Shown piece by piece: positions 1 through 7,462 of a stretch of 64,000 nucleotides of DNA. Position numbers and translations under genes: made by a program. Below the pieces are notes generated by a model that was not told the origin of the DNA, did not search any database, and saw nothing but the letters and a program-made list of their open reading frames with translations. The stretch comes from JAOARY01 sp045345765. GTDB lineage: Bacteria > Bacillota > Clostridia > Peptostreptococcales > Peptostreptococcaceae. The stretch spans positions 2,294,001 to 2,358,000 of the forward strand of contig CP148265.1 in NCBI GenBank assembly GCA_045345765.1, read 5' to 3'. The stretch's first letter is position 1, and every line of letters begins with the position of its first letter.

Positions 1-1
1 A

Positions 2-1051
2 GGACTTGCAACGCCAACGGCTATAATGGTATCTACTGGTAGAGGTGCTAAAGAAGGAATACTTATAAAAGGTGGAGAATCGTTAGAAATAGCACATAAA
101 GTAAATGCAGTTTTATTGGATAAGACAGGTACAATTACGAAGGGAAAGCCTGAACTTAGTGATATAGAAATTTTTGATATAGAGGAAGATAAATTTTTAA
201 ATATATTATATTCTGGAGAAAGAAATTCGAATCACCCAATAGCAAAAGCTATAAATAATTACTGTGAAGAGAAAAATATTGAATATAATGAAGTTTTGGA
301 TTTTAATGATATATCTGGAAAAGGTATTGAGTATAAATATGAGAGTAAAAAAATATTAGTAGGAAGCTATAATCTTTTTAAAGAAAAAGATATTAAGATA
401 AAAGATGATATTATATTAAAATTACAAAATCAAGGAAAGACAGTACTACTATTAGCAGTAGATGGAGAATTTAAAGGTGTTGTTTCTGTAAGTGATGAAA
501 TTAAAAAAAGTAGTATAGATGCGATAAAAAAACTAAAATCATTAGGATTAGAAGTTATTATGGTTACTGGTGATAACAAAAAAACAGCAGATTATATAGC
601 TAATAAAGTTGGAATAAAAAGAGTTTTTGCAGAAGTTTTACCTGAAGATAAATCAAATAAGGTTAAAGAACTACAAAGTGAATCAAAGATTATTGCTATG
701 GTAGGAGATGGTATAAATGATTCGCCAGCTCTTATGCAAGCAGATGTTGGAATTGCAATCGGTTCTGGAACTCATATTGCAGTTGAATCTGCTGGAATAG
801 TTTTGATGAAAGATAATTTAAATCAAGTTTATAAAGCTATAAATTTGAGTAAAAAAACTATAAGAAATATAAAGCAAAATTTATTCTGGGCATTTATATA
901 CAATATGATAGGTATTCCAATTGCGATGGGAATATTGTATTATTATAATGGATTTTTATTAAATCCTATGATTGCAGGAACTGCTATGGCATTTAGTTCT
1001 GTTTCGGTTGTGTCTAATGCTTTGAGGCTTAGAAATAAAAAAATAGATTAA
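2..1051 (+). CDS. copA: Copper-translocating P1B-type ATPase, 3' part (5' end outside window)
   Basis: Open from the window edge; the frame reads G-L-A-T-P-T-A-I-M just before the first internal ATG, which is the segment following the CPC metal-binding motif of heavy-metal P-type ATPases. Then follow the phosphorylation motif DKTGT, an HP locus (NSNHPIAKA), the TGD motif and the hinge GDGINDSPAL, and a final pair of membrane helices ending in SVVSNALRLR. The enzyme would export Cu(I) across the cytoplasmic membrane with ATP. The N-terminal metal-binding domains, first six helices and CPC motif are not in the window. A copZ-like chaperone follows 12 bases downstream, which supports copper rather than Zn/Cd as the substrate. 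Confidence 0.95.
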   Translation, partial: GLATPTAIMVSTGRGAKEGILIKGGESLEIAHKVNAVLLDKTGTITKGKPELSDIEIFDIEEDKFLNILYSGERNSNHPIAKAINNYCEEKNIEYNEVLDFNDISGKGIEYKYESKKILVGSYNLFKEKDIKIKDDIILKLQNQGKTVLLLAVDGEFKGVVSVSDEIKKSSIDAIKKLKSLGLEVIMVTGDNKKTADYIANKVGIKRVFAEVLPEDKSNKVKELQSESKIIAMVGDGINDSPALMQADVGIAIGSGTHIAVESAGIVLMKDNLNQVYKAINLSKKTIRNIKQNLFWAFIYNMIGIPIAMGILYYYNGFLLNPMIAGTAMAFSSVSVVSNALRLRNKKID

Positions 1052-1063
1052 GGGGTGTTTTGA

Positions 1064-1270
1064 TTGAAAACTATAAAAATACAAGGAATGACTTGTAATC
1101 ATTGTACATCAGCTGTTGAAGCTGAATTAAAAACATTAGGTGAAGTTAGTTTTGTAGAAGTAAATTTAGAACAAAATATTGCTAAAGTGGAGTTTAAAAA
1201 AGATGTTTCTAATGAGGTCATAAAAAATGCAATAGAAGATATTGGCTTTGATGTTTTAGAAATAATTTAG
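1064..1270 (+). CDS. copZ: Copper chaperone CopZ (HMA domain)
   Basis: 68-residue single HMA domain protein with the metal site GMTCNHC near residues 8-14 and a beta-alpha-beta-beta-alpha-beta pattern. It would carry Cu(I) in the cytosol to the ATPase encoded immediately upstream; the 12-base spacing suggests one transcript. The start is TTG preceded by the ribosome-binding site AGGGGTG at about 1051. Length and motif are typical of the family. No separate regulatory site for the copper genes can be seen because their promoter lies outside the window. Confidence 0.95.
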   Translation: MKTIKIQGMTCNHCTSAVEAELKTLGEVSFVEVNLEQNIAKVEFKKDVSNEVIKNAIEDIGFDVLEII

Positions 1271-1300
1271 TTTTAAAATTTAAATGAATTTTTATTAAAG

Positions 1301-1388
1301 TAGTTCTATATAAAAATAATTTTTGTGCAATATCCTAAAAAGGGTATAAATACAATAATTAGATTTTTGTATAGAACTATTTTTGTTT
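1301..1388 (+). terminator. Large-loop inverted repeat ending the copper operon
   Basis: TAGTTCTATA (1301-1310) is complemented by TATAGAACTA (1370-1379), followed by TTTTTGTTT. The stem is about 10 bp with a 59-base loop. It works plausibly as a transcription terminator although the loop is longer than usual. Confidence 0.55.
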
Positions 1389-1501
1389 ATAGATTTATAA
1401 TGGATTGTATTTTGTAGATATGCAAATAAAAAATTATATAAAATTTAGTCATTAGATATAGAATAAAATATACTAGGTCGATATATATAAATAATAAAAA
1501 T

Positions 1502-1742
1502 ACTGACAAATCAGACAATATAATATGATATACTTTATTTATGATTTAAAAACAATGAATGGGATTTGTCTTATTAAATCTAAAAAATAGTATTGAGTAA
1601 TTACTCTACAAGGTAATAATTACTTGATTTGAGAAAGGAAGTGAATAAGCTACCTTTGACTTAAGGTATAGTATTGTAGAGATGCTATTATGTACATTTA
1701 TCTATGTGCGAGTAAAATCGTTTAGCGATATATTCGATTTTA
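1502..1742 (+). promoter_or_regulatory. Candidate cis-regulatory leader RNA: three-way junction plus terminator
   Basis: Seen directly: P1 CTCTACAA (1604-1611) pairs with TTGTAGAG (1674-1681). Inside it, hairpin P2 is TTACTT (1620-1625) with AAGTGA (1639-1644, one G-U), and hairpin P3 is TACCTT (1651-1656) with AAGGTA (1663-1668). A hairpin GTACAT/ATGTGC follows (about 1692-1709). Then comes a terminator-like stem TAAAATCG/CGATTTTA (1713-1742) ending in TTTTT just before the PAS-GGDEF start. A further pairing GACAAATC (1505-1512)/GATTTGTC (1563-1570) may close an outer stem. The layout is that of an aptamer plus expression platform. I compared it with purine, c-di-GMP-I, SAM, TPP, cobalamin and glycine consensus elements and recognise none. 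Confidence 0.5.
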
Positions 1743-1755
1743 TATAGTTTTTATT

Positions 1756-2649
1756 ATGGAGATATTATTTATTCAAGATTTTTTAGAGAATTTATATGAA
1801 GGCGTGTATGTTGTTGATAGCTTTATGAATATAATATTTTGGAATGATAGCGCTAGTAGAATAACGGGTTTTAAACAAAATGAAGTTTTGGGTCATAATT
1901 GTCTTAGTGGACCACTTAATTTTTTAGATGAAGATGGAAATGCGATATACAAAGATGAATGTATATTAAAACAAGTAGCAACAACAAAGAGGATAAAATC
2001 TTGTGATATATATATGAATCATAAAAAAGGACATGTGATACCAGTTGGTTTAAAAGCTTATCCGTATTTCAATAGACAGACAAATCAAGAGGGTACAATA
2101 GCTGTATTTTCAGATAGAAATGAAAAACTTATGAAAATAGATAAAATACAGGAACTTACAAGATTATCTTTTACAGATGAAGTGACAAAATTATTAAACA
2201 AACGATATGGAGTTAAAAAAATTGAAAATTCAGTAAAAGAAAGCAAAGAAAATGAAACACCCTTATGTGCTATAATTATAGAAATAGAAAATTTATCTCA
2301 AATATATTATAGATATAAATCATTAATGAGAGATAAAATTTTAAGAAGGGTATCAAAAACTTTAACAATTAATTCTGGTAGAGAAGCAACTGTTTGTAGA
2401 TGGAATGAAGATGCATTTGTTGTTATAATTCCAAAAATAAATAAAACTCCTTGTGAGATGCTTTCTAAAAAATTAGAAAATTTTGCAAATAATTCGTTTG
2501 TAAGAATATCAGAATACAATATTGTAAAGGCTAAAACAATATCGAAAACATTGACCCTAAAAAAATATGAAGATTATAAAAGTTTTATAGACAGAATTGA
2601 AAATTTACTAAAAGATAATCAAAAAAAGGATTTATCAAGTGATTTTTAG
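1756..2649 (+). CDS. PAS domain plus degenerate GGDEF-like protein
   Basis: 297 residues. A PAS domain occupies about residues 8-125 (GVYVVDSFMNIIFWN, ITGF). It is followed by a diguanylate-cyclase-like domain beginning at LSFTDEVTKLLNKRYG. The catalytic GGDEF signature is replaced: the equivalent segment reads R-W-N-E-D-A-F (about residues 214-220), so cyclase activity is unlikely. It may instead bind a nucleotide or a partner as a sensor. There is no SD upstream of the ATG at 1756; GGAG at 1758-1761 would fit a start just downstream, so the first few residues are uncertain. The gene sits directly behind a terminator-bearing leader RNA, suggesting control by transcription attenuation. Confidence 0.8.
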   Translation: MEILFIQDFLENLYEGVYVVDSFMNIIFWNDSASRITGFKQNEVLGHNCLSGPLNFLDEDGNAIYKDECILKQVATTKRIKSCDIYMNHKKGHVIPVGLKAYPYFNRQTNQEGTIAVFSDRNEKLMKIDKIQELTRLSFTDEVTKLLNKRYGVKKIENSVKESKENETPLCAIIIEIENLSQIYYRYKSLMRDKILRRVSKTLTINSGREATVCRWNEDAFVVIIPKINKTPCEMLSKKLENFANNSFVRISEYNIVKAKTISKTLTLKKYEDYKSFIDRIENLLKDNQKKDLSSDF

Positions 2650-2680
2650 CTGAAATTGTTTTTCAATTTCAGTTTTTTTA
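2650..2680 (+). terminator. Intrinsic terminator of the PAS-GGDEF gene
   Basis: Perfect 9-bp stem CTGAAATTG/CAATTTCAG with a 5-base loop and a run of seven T, starting one base after the stop codon. Confidence 0.95.
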
Positions 2681-2735
2681 TATTATAATTTTTATATTAT
2701 AAAAAGAGATTTATTTTGTTGAAAGGAAGATTTAT

Positions 2736-4736
2736 ATGCCACAAGTACTTCTAGATAAAAATGAACACAGTATAAAAGCATGGAATGAATTTATTAAAAC
2801 AGGAAAAATAAATAATTTATATGTTAGAAAATTAATAGCAGATTCTTGGATTAGATCGAAAGAATATAAAGTAGATCCAATAGAAGAAAATACCGAAATT
2901 AAATTAAATAAAAAAGAATTAAACAAAAGATATAAGGATATGAAGCCTGTTTTAGACATCGCAAAACCTAAACTTAATTATATATATGAATTAGTTGGAG
3001 ATACAGGTTTGATGGTTAGATTTTCAGATAAAGATGGTTATGTATTGGAGGTTTTAGGTAATAGCCAACTTGATAAATATGGAAATTTCAGTCTTCAAAA
3101 AGGAGTAAATTCTTCAGAAAGAGCAATAGGGACTAATGCTATTGGTTTGGCGCTGATAAAGAAAATACCTGTACAGGTACTTGGTGGAGAACATTTTTCA
3201 AAACAATATCATAATTGGACTTCATCGGCATGTCCAATAAGAGATAAGAATAATGAAATTTTAGGAATAATAAGCGTTACTGGACCTTGTGATAAAGTAC
3301 ATCCACATACATTAGGGATGGTAATTGCAGCAGCAGATGCTATTAAAAATGAATTGGAATTAGATAAAATAAATAAAAGATTATTAAAGACGAATACTCA
3401 TTTATTTGCACTGATGGAATCCATATCAGAAGGGATAATAGGTATAGACAGTAAAGGGAAAATAAGAGATATAAATGGTTTTGCAAAGAAATTACTATCT
3501 TATAATAATGAAATAATAGGGACTAATATAAAGGATAAAATAAGCTTTAAAAGCTTTAGTTTAGTTGAAGATATAGGGAAAAGTTGGAAAAAATACGAAG
3601 AATATGAGATGTATTTTAAAGATGGAAATGGAAAAAAAATATATTGTATAGTTAATCTTACTCCTATAGATGAAACAGGAGACAACAAAGTTGATGGAGT
3701 ACTTCTTAGTTTTAGAAAATCAAAAACTATACATACCCTTGTTAATAAAATAGTTGGGGCAGAAGCAATTTTTAATTTTGATGATATAATAGGTAGTTCT
3801 AAATCAATAATTGAAGCCAAAAAAATTGCTAAAAAGGCAGCTAAAAGTACTACAACAGTATTACTGCATGGTGAAAGTGGAACAGGAAAAGAATTATTTG
3901 CACAAGCAATACATAATGAAAGTCCAAGAAAAAATAAGCCTTTTGTATTTATAAACTGTGGAGCAATCCCAAGAGAATTAGTTGCTAGTGAGTTATTTGG
4001 CTATGTAGAGGGTGCGTTTACAGGAGCAAAAAGGGGGGGACATCCTGGAAAATTTGAACTAGCAGATGAAGGAACTATTTTTTTAGATGAAATAGGTGAT
4101 ATGCCTTTAGATACGCAAGCTAATTTACTGAGGGTTTTGGAAACAAAATCAATAGTAAGAGTGGGGGGGCATAATGTTATACCAACAGATGTAAGAGTAA
4201 TAGCAGCGACACATAAGGATTTAAAAGAGGAAATTGAAAGAGGAAATTTTAGGGAAGATTTATATTATAGATTAAATGTAATGCCAATTATAACTCCTTC
4301 TCTAAAAGAGAGAAGAGAAGACATAAAGATTTTTATAAATTATTTCAAGGATAAATTTTCAAAAAAAATTAATAAGAATATATCCGGTATAAGTGATGAT
4401 TTTTATAAATATATGAAAAAATATGATTGGCCAGGAAATGTAAGAGAATTGCAAAATGTCATGCAATTAGTTGTAAATATGGCTGAAGAAGATGAAATAA
4501 TAACATATAATCATCTACCTTCTTATATGAAGAAAAATAATTTAGCAAATAATTTAAATTTAAAAAATGAATTATTGACTCTTAGTGAAATAGAAAAAAT
4601 AGCTATAGAAAAGACATTAGAAGAATTAAGTGGAAATATAGCTCTAACATCAAAAGTTTTGGGTATAGGAAGAACTACATTATATAGGAAGATAGAAAAG
4701 TATAAACTTAGTTATATTTTTGACAAAACAACATAA
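2736..4736 (+). CDS. Sigma-54-dependent transcriptional activator (GAF-PAS-AAA+-Fis)
   Basis: 666 residues. The N-terminal part (about 1-220) looks like the GAF-containing sensor of AcoR-type activators (ERAIGTNAIGLAL, SACPIRD). A PAS domain (about 225-340) precedes the AAA+ domain with Walker A GESGTGKE (about 379) and the sigma-54 contact loop GAFTGA (about 426). A Fis-type helix-turn-helix forms the C-terminus (SKVLGIGRTTLYRKI). It would bind upstream palindromes and drive open-complex formation by sigma-54 polymerase. Three identical palindromes and a -24/-12 promoter lie just downstream, so the Mrp operon is its probable target. The signal is unknown; the GAF and PAS domains could sense a small molecule or redox state. 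Confidence 0.93.
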   Translation: MPQVLLDKNEHSIKAWNEFIKTGKINNLYVRKLIADSWIRSKEYKVDPIEENTEIKLNKKELNKRYKDMKPVLDIAKPKLNYIYELVGDTGLMVRFSDKDGYVLEVLGNSQLDKYGNFSLQKGVNSSERAIGTNAIGLALIKKIPVQVLGGEHFSKQYHNWTSSACPIRDKNNEILGIISVTGPCDKVHPHTLGMVIAAADAIKNELELDKINKRLLKTNTHLFALMESISEGIIGIDSKGKIRDINGFAKKLLSYNNEIIGTNIKDKISFKSFSLVEDIGKSWKKYEEYEMYFKDGNGKKIYCIVNLTPIDETGDNKVDGVLLSFRKSKTIHTLVNKIVGAEAIFNFDDIIGSSKSIIEAKKIAKKAAKSTTTVLLHGESGTGKELFAQAIHNESPRKNKPFVFINCGAIPRELVASELFGYVEGAFTGAKRGGHPGKFELADEGTIFLDEIGDMPLDTQANLLRVLETKSIVRVGGHNVIPTDVRVIAATHKDLKEEIERGNFREDLYYRLNVMPIITPSLKERREDIKIFINYFKDKFSKKINKNISGISDDFYKYMKKYDWPGNVRELQNVMQLVVNMAEEDEIITYNHLPSYMKKNNLANNLNLKNELLTLSEIEKIAIEKTLEELSGNIALTSKVLGIGRTTLYRKIEKYKLSYIFDKTT

Positions 4737-4741
4737 AAACT

Positions 4742-4818
4742 GTTTCAAAATGAAACGGAGAGTTTCAAAATGAAACATATAAAAAAGAGAAAATATCAAT
4801 ATTGTTTCAAAATGAAAC
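4742..4818 (+). promoter_or_regulatory. Three copies of a 15-bp palindrome, probable activator binding sites
   Basis: The perfect-arm palindrome GTTTCAAAATGAAAC occurs at 4742-4756, 4762-4776 and 4804-4818. Start-to-start distances are 20 and 42 bases, about two and four helical turns, so all three lie on one DNA face. They are 143-219 bases upstream of the -24 element, a normal distance for sigma-54 enhancer sites. I infer that the Fis-type HTH of the adjacent activator binds them. Confidence 0.85.
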
Positions 4819-4828
4819 GATTTATAAT

Positions 4829-4877
4829 AGAGAATGAAAAAGTTTTCCCTAAAAATACTTTTTTCATTCTCTATTTT
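4829..4877 (+). terminator. Terminator downstream of the sigma-54 activator gene
   Basis: AGAGAATGAAAAAGT (4829-4843) pairs with ACTTTTTTCATTCTCT (4857-4872), followed by ATTTTTAT. It lies between the three palindromes and the sigma-54 promoter, so it ends activator transcription before the antiporter operon. Confidence 0.85.
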
Positions 4878-4958
4878 TATGCAAAAATTTTATAAAAATA
4901 TATATTTTTATTGTTAAAAACCTTTAAAATAAAGCATTTATAAGAAAGATAAAAATAT

Positions 4959-4978
4959 TTGGCATGGAACTTGCAATG
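4959..4978 (+). promoter_or_regulatory. Sigma-54 (-24/-12) promoter of the Mrp operon
   Basis: The sequence TTGGCATGGAACTTGCAATG matches the sigma-54 consensus TGGCAC-N5-TTGCA. The invariant GG is at 4961-4962 and GC at 4973-4974, twelve bases apart as required. Transcription would start near 4985, about 90 bases upstream of the first small antiporter gene. Confidence 0.92.
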
Positions 4979-5075
4979 TTATAAATTGAGATTTCTGTGT
5001 ACAAAAAATAATTGATAAAAAATAAATTATATATAAAAAATAATAATATAAAAAATTATTAAAAGGAGGAGTATT

Positions 5076-5234
5076 ATGAGAAATTATGCGCTATTAATCG
5101 CTTTAATGACATTGTTTTGGAATGTGGTAGAAGGAAGAATTAATATGGAATCGGTATTTTTAGGAACTGTGATTTGTTTCTTAGTATATAAATTTAATAA
5201 GGAGGATATGATAGATACAAATGATTTTAATTAA
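5076..5234 (+). CDS. MrpE/MnhE N-terminal half (52 aa)
   Basis: Begins with ATG after AAAGGAGGAG. The 52-residue product has two membrane helices (YALLIALMTLFWNVV; VFLGTVICFLVYKF) matching the N-terminal helices of MrpE. The rest of MrpE is encoded directly downstream in the same reading frame after a single TAA (5232-5234), so the subunit is either split or made by stop readthrough. A ribosome-binding site (AAAGGTGG) sits right behind the stop, which favours reinitiation. MrpE is a small membrane subunit of the Mrp Na+/H+ antiporter. The gene is the first of the sigma-54-driven operon. Confidence 0.8.
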   Translation: MRNYALLIALMTLFWNVVEGRINMESVFLGTVICFLVYKFNKEDMIDTNDFN

Positions 5235-5249
5235 AAGGTGGTAATAGAA

Positions 5250-5567
5250 TTGTTTAATAAACTTTATTTATGGTCTTTGTATACAATTATATTAATTAAA
5301 GAAGTAATAATAGCGAATTTTTTAGTAGCAAAGATTGTTTTAAATTACAAAGAAGAAACGGATTCTTGTGTAATATCATATAGGACAAAATTGAAATCAG
5401 ATTTATATAAGGTGATATTTGCAAATTCTATAACATTAACACCAGGAACAATAACGGTTGATTTAAAAGATAATATTTATAAAGTTCATTGTTTAAAAAA
5501 AGAATTTGCAGATGGTGTTTATAATTCGAGATTTGAAAAGATACTTTTAAAATTAGAGGAGATTTAA
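5250..5567 (+). CDS. MrpE/MnhE C-terminal half (105 aa)
   Basis: Contains the MrpE signature (NSITLTPGTITVDL, then KVHCL) preceded by a membrane helix (WSLYTIILIKEVIIANFLV). I place the start at TTG 5250, nine bases behind AAAGGTGG; GTG 5238 is in frame but lies inside that site. Together with the preceding 52-residue gene it makes about 160 residues, the normal MrpE length. It would sit in the antiporter complex; its exact role is not defined even in well-studied Mrp systems. One base separates its stop from mrpF. Confidence 0.88.
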   Translation: MFNKLYLWSLYTIILIKEVIIANFLVAKIVLNYKEETDSCVISYRTKLKSDLYKVIFANSITLTPGTITVDLKDNIYKVHCLKKEFADGVYNSRFEKILLKLEEI

Positions 5568-5568
5568 A

Positions 5569-5835
5569 ATGAATACTTTAGGATTTAGCATCATGGTCTT
5601 ATCTGTAACAATATTTTTATGTTTGATAAGAGCATTAAAAGGGCCTACTAATAGTGATAGGTTGATAGCTATAAATGTTATAGGAACGAAGACTATTATT
5701 TTAATATCTTTTGTATCATTTTTATTAAAAGAAACATATTTTATAGATGTTGTAATGGTTTATGCTATGATTAGTTTTTTAGCTTCAATAGTCATATCAA
5801 ATTATATAGCAAATAGCAAGAAAAGAGGAATATGA
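5569..5835 (+). CDS. mrpF: Mrp antiporter subunit F
   Basis: 88 residues with three membrane helices and the family hallmark GPTNSDRLIAINVIGTKT near residues 25-43. MrpF is one of the small hydrophobic subunits of the multisubunit Na+(K+)/H+ antiporter in the cytoplasmic membrane. Start ATG 5569 follows GGAGATTTAAA; the preceding gene ends at 5567 and the next begins at 5832 or 5838, overlapping or nearly so. Order E-F-G is the same as in Mrp and archaeal Mbh clusters. Confidence 0.92.
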   Translation: MNTLGFSIMVLSVTIFLCLIRALKGPTNSDRLIAINVIGTKTIILISFVSFLLKETYFIDVVMVYAMISFLASIVISNYIANSKKRGI

Positions 5836-6116
5836 TTATGCAGATAATTGCGAATATACTGATATTTTCCGGGTTATTCTTTTTTATAGTTGGAACACTT
5901 GGTTTATTTAGATTTGATGATTTTTTTAAAAGAGCCCATGGTGCTGCAAAATGTGATACTTTAGGTGCAGTGCTTTCGCTAATCGGACTTTGTTTTTATT
6001 CAAACGATATCTTTGTTGTATTTAAGCTTATCTTAGTTCTGATATTTTTGTGGATAACTAACCCAACAGCTACTCATCTTATTACTAATTCTAATTATGA
6101 ATCTAATGAAAATTAA
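5832..6116 (+). CDS. mrpG: Mrp antiporter subunit G
   Basis: 94 residues with three membrane helices and the MrpG motif GLFRFDDFFKRAHGAAKCDTLG followed by a hydrophobic tail ending in NPTATHLI. It overlaps mrpF by four bases (ATGA), indicating translational coupling. Part of the membrane antiporter complex. An alternative start at ATG 5838 is possible because the ribosome-binding site AGAGGAA is very close to 5832. Confidence 0.92.
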   Translation: MIMQIIANILIFSGLFFFIVGTLGLFRFDDFFKRAHGAAKCDTLGAVLSLIGLCFYSNDIFVVFKLILVLIFLWITNPTATHLITNSNYESNEN

Positions 6117-6148
6117 TAAAAAAACAAAATTAAAAGGGAGGCATTTTT

Positions 6149-6379
6149 ATGGAAATGTTTATGAAAGTTATGTTATGTTTTTTAATATTTTCTGCAATAT
6201 CAGTTTCGATTTTGAAAGATACATTAAGTGCAATAATAGTATTTATGGTATATAGCTTGGTAATGGCAGTTTTATGGCAACAATTAAATGCACCAGATCT
6301 TGCGATAACAGAAGCAGCTGTAGGAGCTGGAATTACAACTCTTTTATTTGTACTGACATTAAGAAGAATAAAACAGTAA
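6149..6379 (+). CDS. MbhD-like subunit (DUF4040)
   Basis: 76 residues, mostly hydrophobic, with the conserved block LNAPDLAITEAAVGAG and a final helix LLFVLTLRRIK. This is the MbhD-like domain that is fused to the C-terminus of MrpA in Bacillus-type antiporters but is a separate gene in archaeal Mbh/Mrp clusters and here. It is well placed behind AAAAGGGAGGC. It lies between mrpG and the MbhE-like gene, exactly the Mbh order. Function inferred: part of the ion path between antiporter-like subunits. Confidence 0.9.
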   Translation: MEMFMKVMLCFLIFSAISVSILKDTLSAIIVFMVYSLVMAVLWQQLNAPDLAITEAAVGAGITTLLFVLTLRRIKQ

Positions 6380-6391
6380 AGGATGTTTTGG

Positions 6392-6679
6392 ATGATAAAG
6401 AAATTATTTGCAGTGATAATAACTAGTATATTAATAGGAATATTATTAATAGGAGTTAGTGAATTGCCTGATTTTGGAGAGGCAAATGTACCTTCAAATA
6501 ATTATGTTTCTAAATTATATTTAGAAGAAGGTTTAAAAGACACAGGAGCTAAGAATTTAATAGCTGGAATTATATTAGATTATAGAGCTTTTGATACTTT
6601 TATAGAAGCAGGTGTATTATTTACGGGGTGCATAGTTGTAATAATGTGTCTAAAAAAGGAGAAAGTCAAAAATGAATAA
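6392..6679 (+). CDS. MbhE-like subunit
   Basis: 95 residues: an N-terminal helix, a periplasm-side-like segment with NNYVSKLYLEEGLKDTGAKNLIAGIILDYRAFDTF, and a second helix. The motif TGAKNxVxxIxxDYRxFDT is typical of MbhE and the equivalent end of MrpA/MrpB. Start ATG 6392 is chosen because AAAGGATG ends just before it; ATG 6383 would lie in the ribosome-binding site. It overlaps the downstream mrpB by eight bases. Confidence 0.88.
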   Translation: MIKKLFAVIITSILIGILLIGVSELPDFGEANVPSNNYVSKLYLEEGLKDTGAKNLIAGIILDYRAFDTFIEAGVLFTGCIVVIMCLKKEKVKNE

Positions 6680-7091
6680 TAAAGTATTATTTGAAATATC
6701 CAAAATTGTAACTCCTTTTATACAAGTTTTTGGAATATATATAATAGTTAATGGTCATTTATCTCCTGGAGGAGGTTTTGCAGGAGGAACAGTGCTTGGT
6801 GCTAGTTTTATATTATATAGGATTGCAAATGGAAAGGAAAAAGCAACAAAAAAGCTTAGTTATGAGAATTTGATGAAATTGTCATCATTTTCACTTCTTG
6901 GATATACTCTTTTAAAAGGATATAGCTTTTTAGATGGAGGACTTCATCTACATTTACCACAGATACCAAAAGGAACACCAGGAAACATATTATCAGCAGG
7001 TTCTATATTACCGCTTAATATATTCGTAGGAATTGTTGTTGCAGTCACTATTTATATATTATTTAGTCTTTTTAGTGAAGGAGAAATATAA
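6672..7091 (+). CDS. mrpB: Mrp antiporter subunit B (MnhB)
   Basis: 139 residues with four membrane helices and the MnhB signature NGHLSPGGGFAGGTVLGASFILY. Begins ATG 6672 inside the end of the MbhE-like gene, with AAAAGGAGAAAG upstream, so translation is coupled. MnhB is a membrane subunit of the Na+/H+ antiporter and corresponds to MbhF of archaeal complexes. Family and position agree. Confidence 0.93.
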   Translation: MNNKVLFEISKIVTPFIQVFGIYIIVNGHLSPGGGFAGGTVLGASFILYRIANGKEKATKKLSYENLMKLSSFSLLGYTLLKGYSFLDGGLHLHLPQIPKGTPGNILSAGSILPLNIFVGIVVAVTIYILFSLFSEGEI

Positions 7092-7095
7092 AAAA

Positions 7096-7461
7096 ATGAT
7101 GGATAGACTTATGACTAATTATGTTGAAGTTGCGTCCATAATACTATTTGGTATTGGTTTTATGACGCTTCTTTTACATAGTAATATGATAAAAAAAATA
7201 ATAGGTATGAATATAATGGATACAGCTATCTTTTTGTTCTTTATATCAAAGGGATATATAAGAGGAAAAGAAGCTCCAATTATTATAGATAAATTAAAAG
7301 ATTCTTCAAATTATATAAATCCTATACCTACATCTTTGATGCTTACAGGTATAGTTGTAGCTGTTAGTACAACAGCATTTGCTCTTTGTTTGACGATTCT
7401 TTTATATAAGAAATACAAAACAGTAGAAATAGATGAAATAATGAATATTATGGAGGTGTAA
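7096..7461 (+). CDS. mrpC: Mrp antiporter subunit C (NuoK-like)
   Basis: 121 residues, three helices, related to NuoK of complex I (VEVASIILFGIGFMTLLLH, IGMNIMDTAIFLFFI, PTSLMLTGIVVAVSTTAFAL). The open frame extends upstream to 7033, but the ribosome-binding site GAAGGAGAA at 7077-7085 favours ATG 7096 (or 7099). NuoK-like subunits carry conserved acidic or polar residues in the proton path. Followed by mrpD one base later. Confidence 0.92.
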   Translation: MMDRLMTNYVEVASIILFGIGFMTLLLHSNMIKKIIGMNIMDTAIFLFFISKGYIRGKEAPIIIDKLKDSSNYINPIPTSLMLTGIVVAVSTTAFALCLTILLYKKYKTVEIDEIMNIMEV

Positions 7462-7462
7462 T

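Noticed and set aside
1604..1681. Purine riboswitch
   Set aside because: Three-way junction of about the right size, but the conserved joining sequences (TATA, TTTCTACC) and loop-loop pairing are missing.
4742..4818. Three direct repeats as a small CRISPR array
   Set aside because: Units are perfect 15-base palindromes with short, unequal spacers and no cas genes; they fit enhancer sites before a sigma-54 promoter.
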